Shown here: positions 5,310 to 6,708 of the stretch, piece by piece | How positions within the stretch are numbered: the first letter of the stretch is position 1 | Layout: every line of letters starts with the position of its first letter | DNA from: Bacillota bacterium | Lineage (GTDB): Bacteria; Bacillota; DTU025 | DNA length: 6,708 nt | NCBI GenBank assembly: GCA_003456765.1 | Contig: DMOT01000158.1 | Location: 1 to 6,708 of the forward strand | Direction: 5' to 3' | Notes under the pieces: model-generated | What the model saw: the letters and a program-made list of their open reading frames with translations, nothing else | The model's database searches: none | Told to the model about the DNA's origin: nothing | Translations under genes and position numbers: made by a program

Positions 5310-6708
5310 CTACCTGGGTGATCGCCTGACCGCGACTCTCTTTTTCGCCGTGTTGAAAGCAAATGAAAGCTCCTGGCTCTTCAAAATAGCGGCCACCGCA
5401 AAATAGACGACTACTCCCGCACCGACTGAGCCACCAAGCCGTACTACCTGCATGCCTGTACCCGAACCGGGCAACGCCGTGGTTATCCAGGCATCGAAGA
5501 ACGACACCGCAGCCCACATTACAGTTGCCGACACCACAGATTTGGCGATGGACGCAGCCAGGCTGTATCTGTCCTCAAGCCCGTTTGGCCGCTCCTTCCT
5601 CATCCATTTCTTCTCCCTGTATCTCAACACTGCCTGCAGAATCAGGAACGAGGCTATGGGTTGGCATGCGCCTCCGAGGGCCAGCCCCACATGGCCCATG
5701 GGCCCAACAAGCGCCAGGCTGATCCCGACGTTGACCCCAACAGCCAACATATTGACCACCACAGGAGTAATTGTATCCTGCATCGCATAGAAAGCCCTGG
5801 ATGACAGGAGCGAAAGGCTCGTGGCCGGAATTCCCACGCAGGCATAGGCCAGGGCAGCGGCTGTGGCAGCAGTTGCCTCAGGCGTAAACGCACGCCTCTC
5901 GAACGCCAGGCGCACCACGGGTGTTGCAAGAACCGCAAGCCCGACAGCCATAGGCAGAAGCGTAAAGAAGACTACCCCTACAGACCGACGGAACATCTTT
6001 GAGAAATCATCCCTCTTGTTCTCAGAGTACATGCGCGCCAAAGCCGGATAGAGCACAGTGACGAGGGCACTGCCGAAAACCCCCACAGGCAATCCCACAA
6101 GGCGTTGAGAATAGTTGAGATACGTTATTGAACCCTCGGGAAGCCTCGACGCCAGTGTTCGAATGACCACCGTGCCGGCCTGTCCGGCGACGGAACCCAG
6201 GACGATAGGCCCTATCAGCCTGCCCACCTGGCGAAGACCGGCATCATGCCAGTCGAGGGTCAAGTGGTATCTGAACCCCACCGAAAAAAGCGCGGGCAAC
6301 TGCACAAGGAGCATCGATGCGGCCCCAAGCGCAGTTCCGACAGCTACAGCCGTGATCCCGTATCTGGGCCCGAAAACAAGTATGGAAGTGATGACTATAA
6401 CATTTTGCACAAGGCCAACCATGGCCGGCACCGCGAACTTGTCCATCGCGTGCAGCACTCCGGTTACGCAGTGCGCGACTACAGTGAAAAGCGCTATGGG
6501 AAACAGGATCCGGGTGAGTTTCACTGTGAGCACATACGTCTCTCCCGAAAACCCGGGGGCCACAAACCCGACTATCGGTTCGGCGAATATGAATCCTGCA
6601 ACCATTACTCCTGCCGCAACTACTATGCATGCGTTAATTATGCAACTGACCGATCTGAACGCCGCATCCCGACCCTTGCGCTTTTCCAGGTCAGTGAAGA
6701 CGGGGATC
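5310..6708 (-). CDS. murJ: Lipid II flippase MurJ (MviN family), N-terminus outside window
   Basis: The frame stays open from the stop TAG at 5310-5312 to the right edge, giving 465 residues. Full-length MurJ is about 510-530 residues, so roughly 50-60 N-terminal residues are missing. The visible part begins IPVFTDLEKRKGRDAAFR, matching the conserved (F)IPVFT loop after the first helices. It continues through many hydrophobic helices with family stretches such as LTRILFPIALFTVVAHCVTG and FAVPAMVGLVQNVIVI, then GSITYLNYSQRLVGLPVGVF and SRAFYAMQDTITPVVVN. MurJ is an inner-membrane transporter with 14 helices that moves lipid-linked peptidoglycan precursor to the outer face. The ATG at 6605 is internal, not the start, because homology continues upstream of it. 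The C-terminus ends in a basic tail (KKRVAVRRSPR). It could be a MurJ paralogue used for another lipid-linked polymer, but the family call is firm. Confidence 0.93.
   Translation of the reverse strand, partial: IPVFTDLEKRKGRDAAFRSVSCIINACIVVAAGVMVAGFIFAEPIVGFVAPGFSGETYVLTVKLTRILFPIALFTVVAHCVTGVLHAMDKFAVPAMVGLVQNVIVITSILVFGPRYGITAVAVGTALGAASMLLVQLPALFSVGFRYHLTLDWHDAGLRQVGRLIGPIVLGSVAGQAGTVVIRTLASRLPEGSITYLNYSQRLVGLPVGVFGSALVTVLYPALARMYSENKRDDFSKMFRRSVGVVFFTLLPMAVGLAVLATPVVRLAFERRAFTPEATAATAAALAYACVGIPATSLSLLSSRAFYAMQDTITPVVVNMLAVGVNVGISLALVGPMGHVGLALGGACQPIASFLILQAVLRYREKKWMRKERPNGLEDRYSLAASIAKSVVSATVMWAAVSFFDAWITTALPGSGTGMQVVRLGGSVGAGVVVYFAVAAILKSQELSFAFNTAKKRVAVRRSPR

Noticed and set aside
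5080..5517. 145-codon minus-strand open frame between murJ and the DUF89 gene
   Set aside because: It overlaps the 3' end of murJ and the start of the DUF89 gene in another frame and shows no domain or initiation signal. The sequence is explained by the two real genes and their gap.

Overview
The window looks like a moderately high-GC bacterial chromosome segment. It is most likely from an anaerobic or thermophilic Bacillota (Firmicutes) lineage: it has strong GGAGG-type ribosome binding sites, tightly overlapping operon genes, a DUF89 subfamily I protein with an N-terminal CxxC, and a MurJ flippase. This assignment is inference from gene content and style. The host of the exported TPR gene could equally be another deep-branching lineage.

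Layout. Positions 1-147 are the 3' end of a plus-strand cupin gene. Next comes about 570-600 bases without a convincing gene, which is the most structured non-coding stretch here. It holds a 10-bp inverted repeat around four AACCCN hexamers, then two related blocks (228-306 and 435-513). Each block has three 16-bp palindromes at 31-32 bp spacing, and the blocks lie about 207 bp apart. A plausible ECF-type promoter sits at 663-687.

Positions 743-4124 are a plus-strand three-gene operon whose genes overlap by 4 bp at each junction. They encode an ECF RNA polymerase sigma factor, a short single-pass membrane protein in the position of an anti-sigma factor but without the usual zinc motif, and a 799-residue exported protein. 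The exported protein has helical TPR-like repeats on both sides of a beta-sandwich region. I read this as a self-contained envelope-signalling module; its signal and regulon cannot be told from the sequence.

A strong hairpin at 4167-4193, exactly 42 bases from both flanking stop codons, separates this operon from two minus-strand genes that converge on it. These are a DUF89/ARMT1-like metal-dependent phosphatase (4236-5111) and, upstream of it, the lipid II flippase murJ (5310 to beyond the window edge, missing its N-terminus). The 198-base gap between them carries a clean 7+1+7 palindrome that may be an operator for the phosphatase gene, and a weaker hairpin just after murJ.

The best candidates for something undescribed are the two palindrome-triplet blocks and the ECF/membrane protein/TPR-beta-TPR operon.
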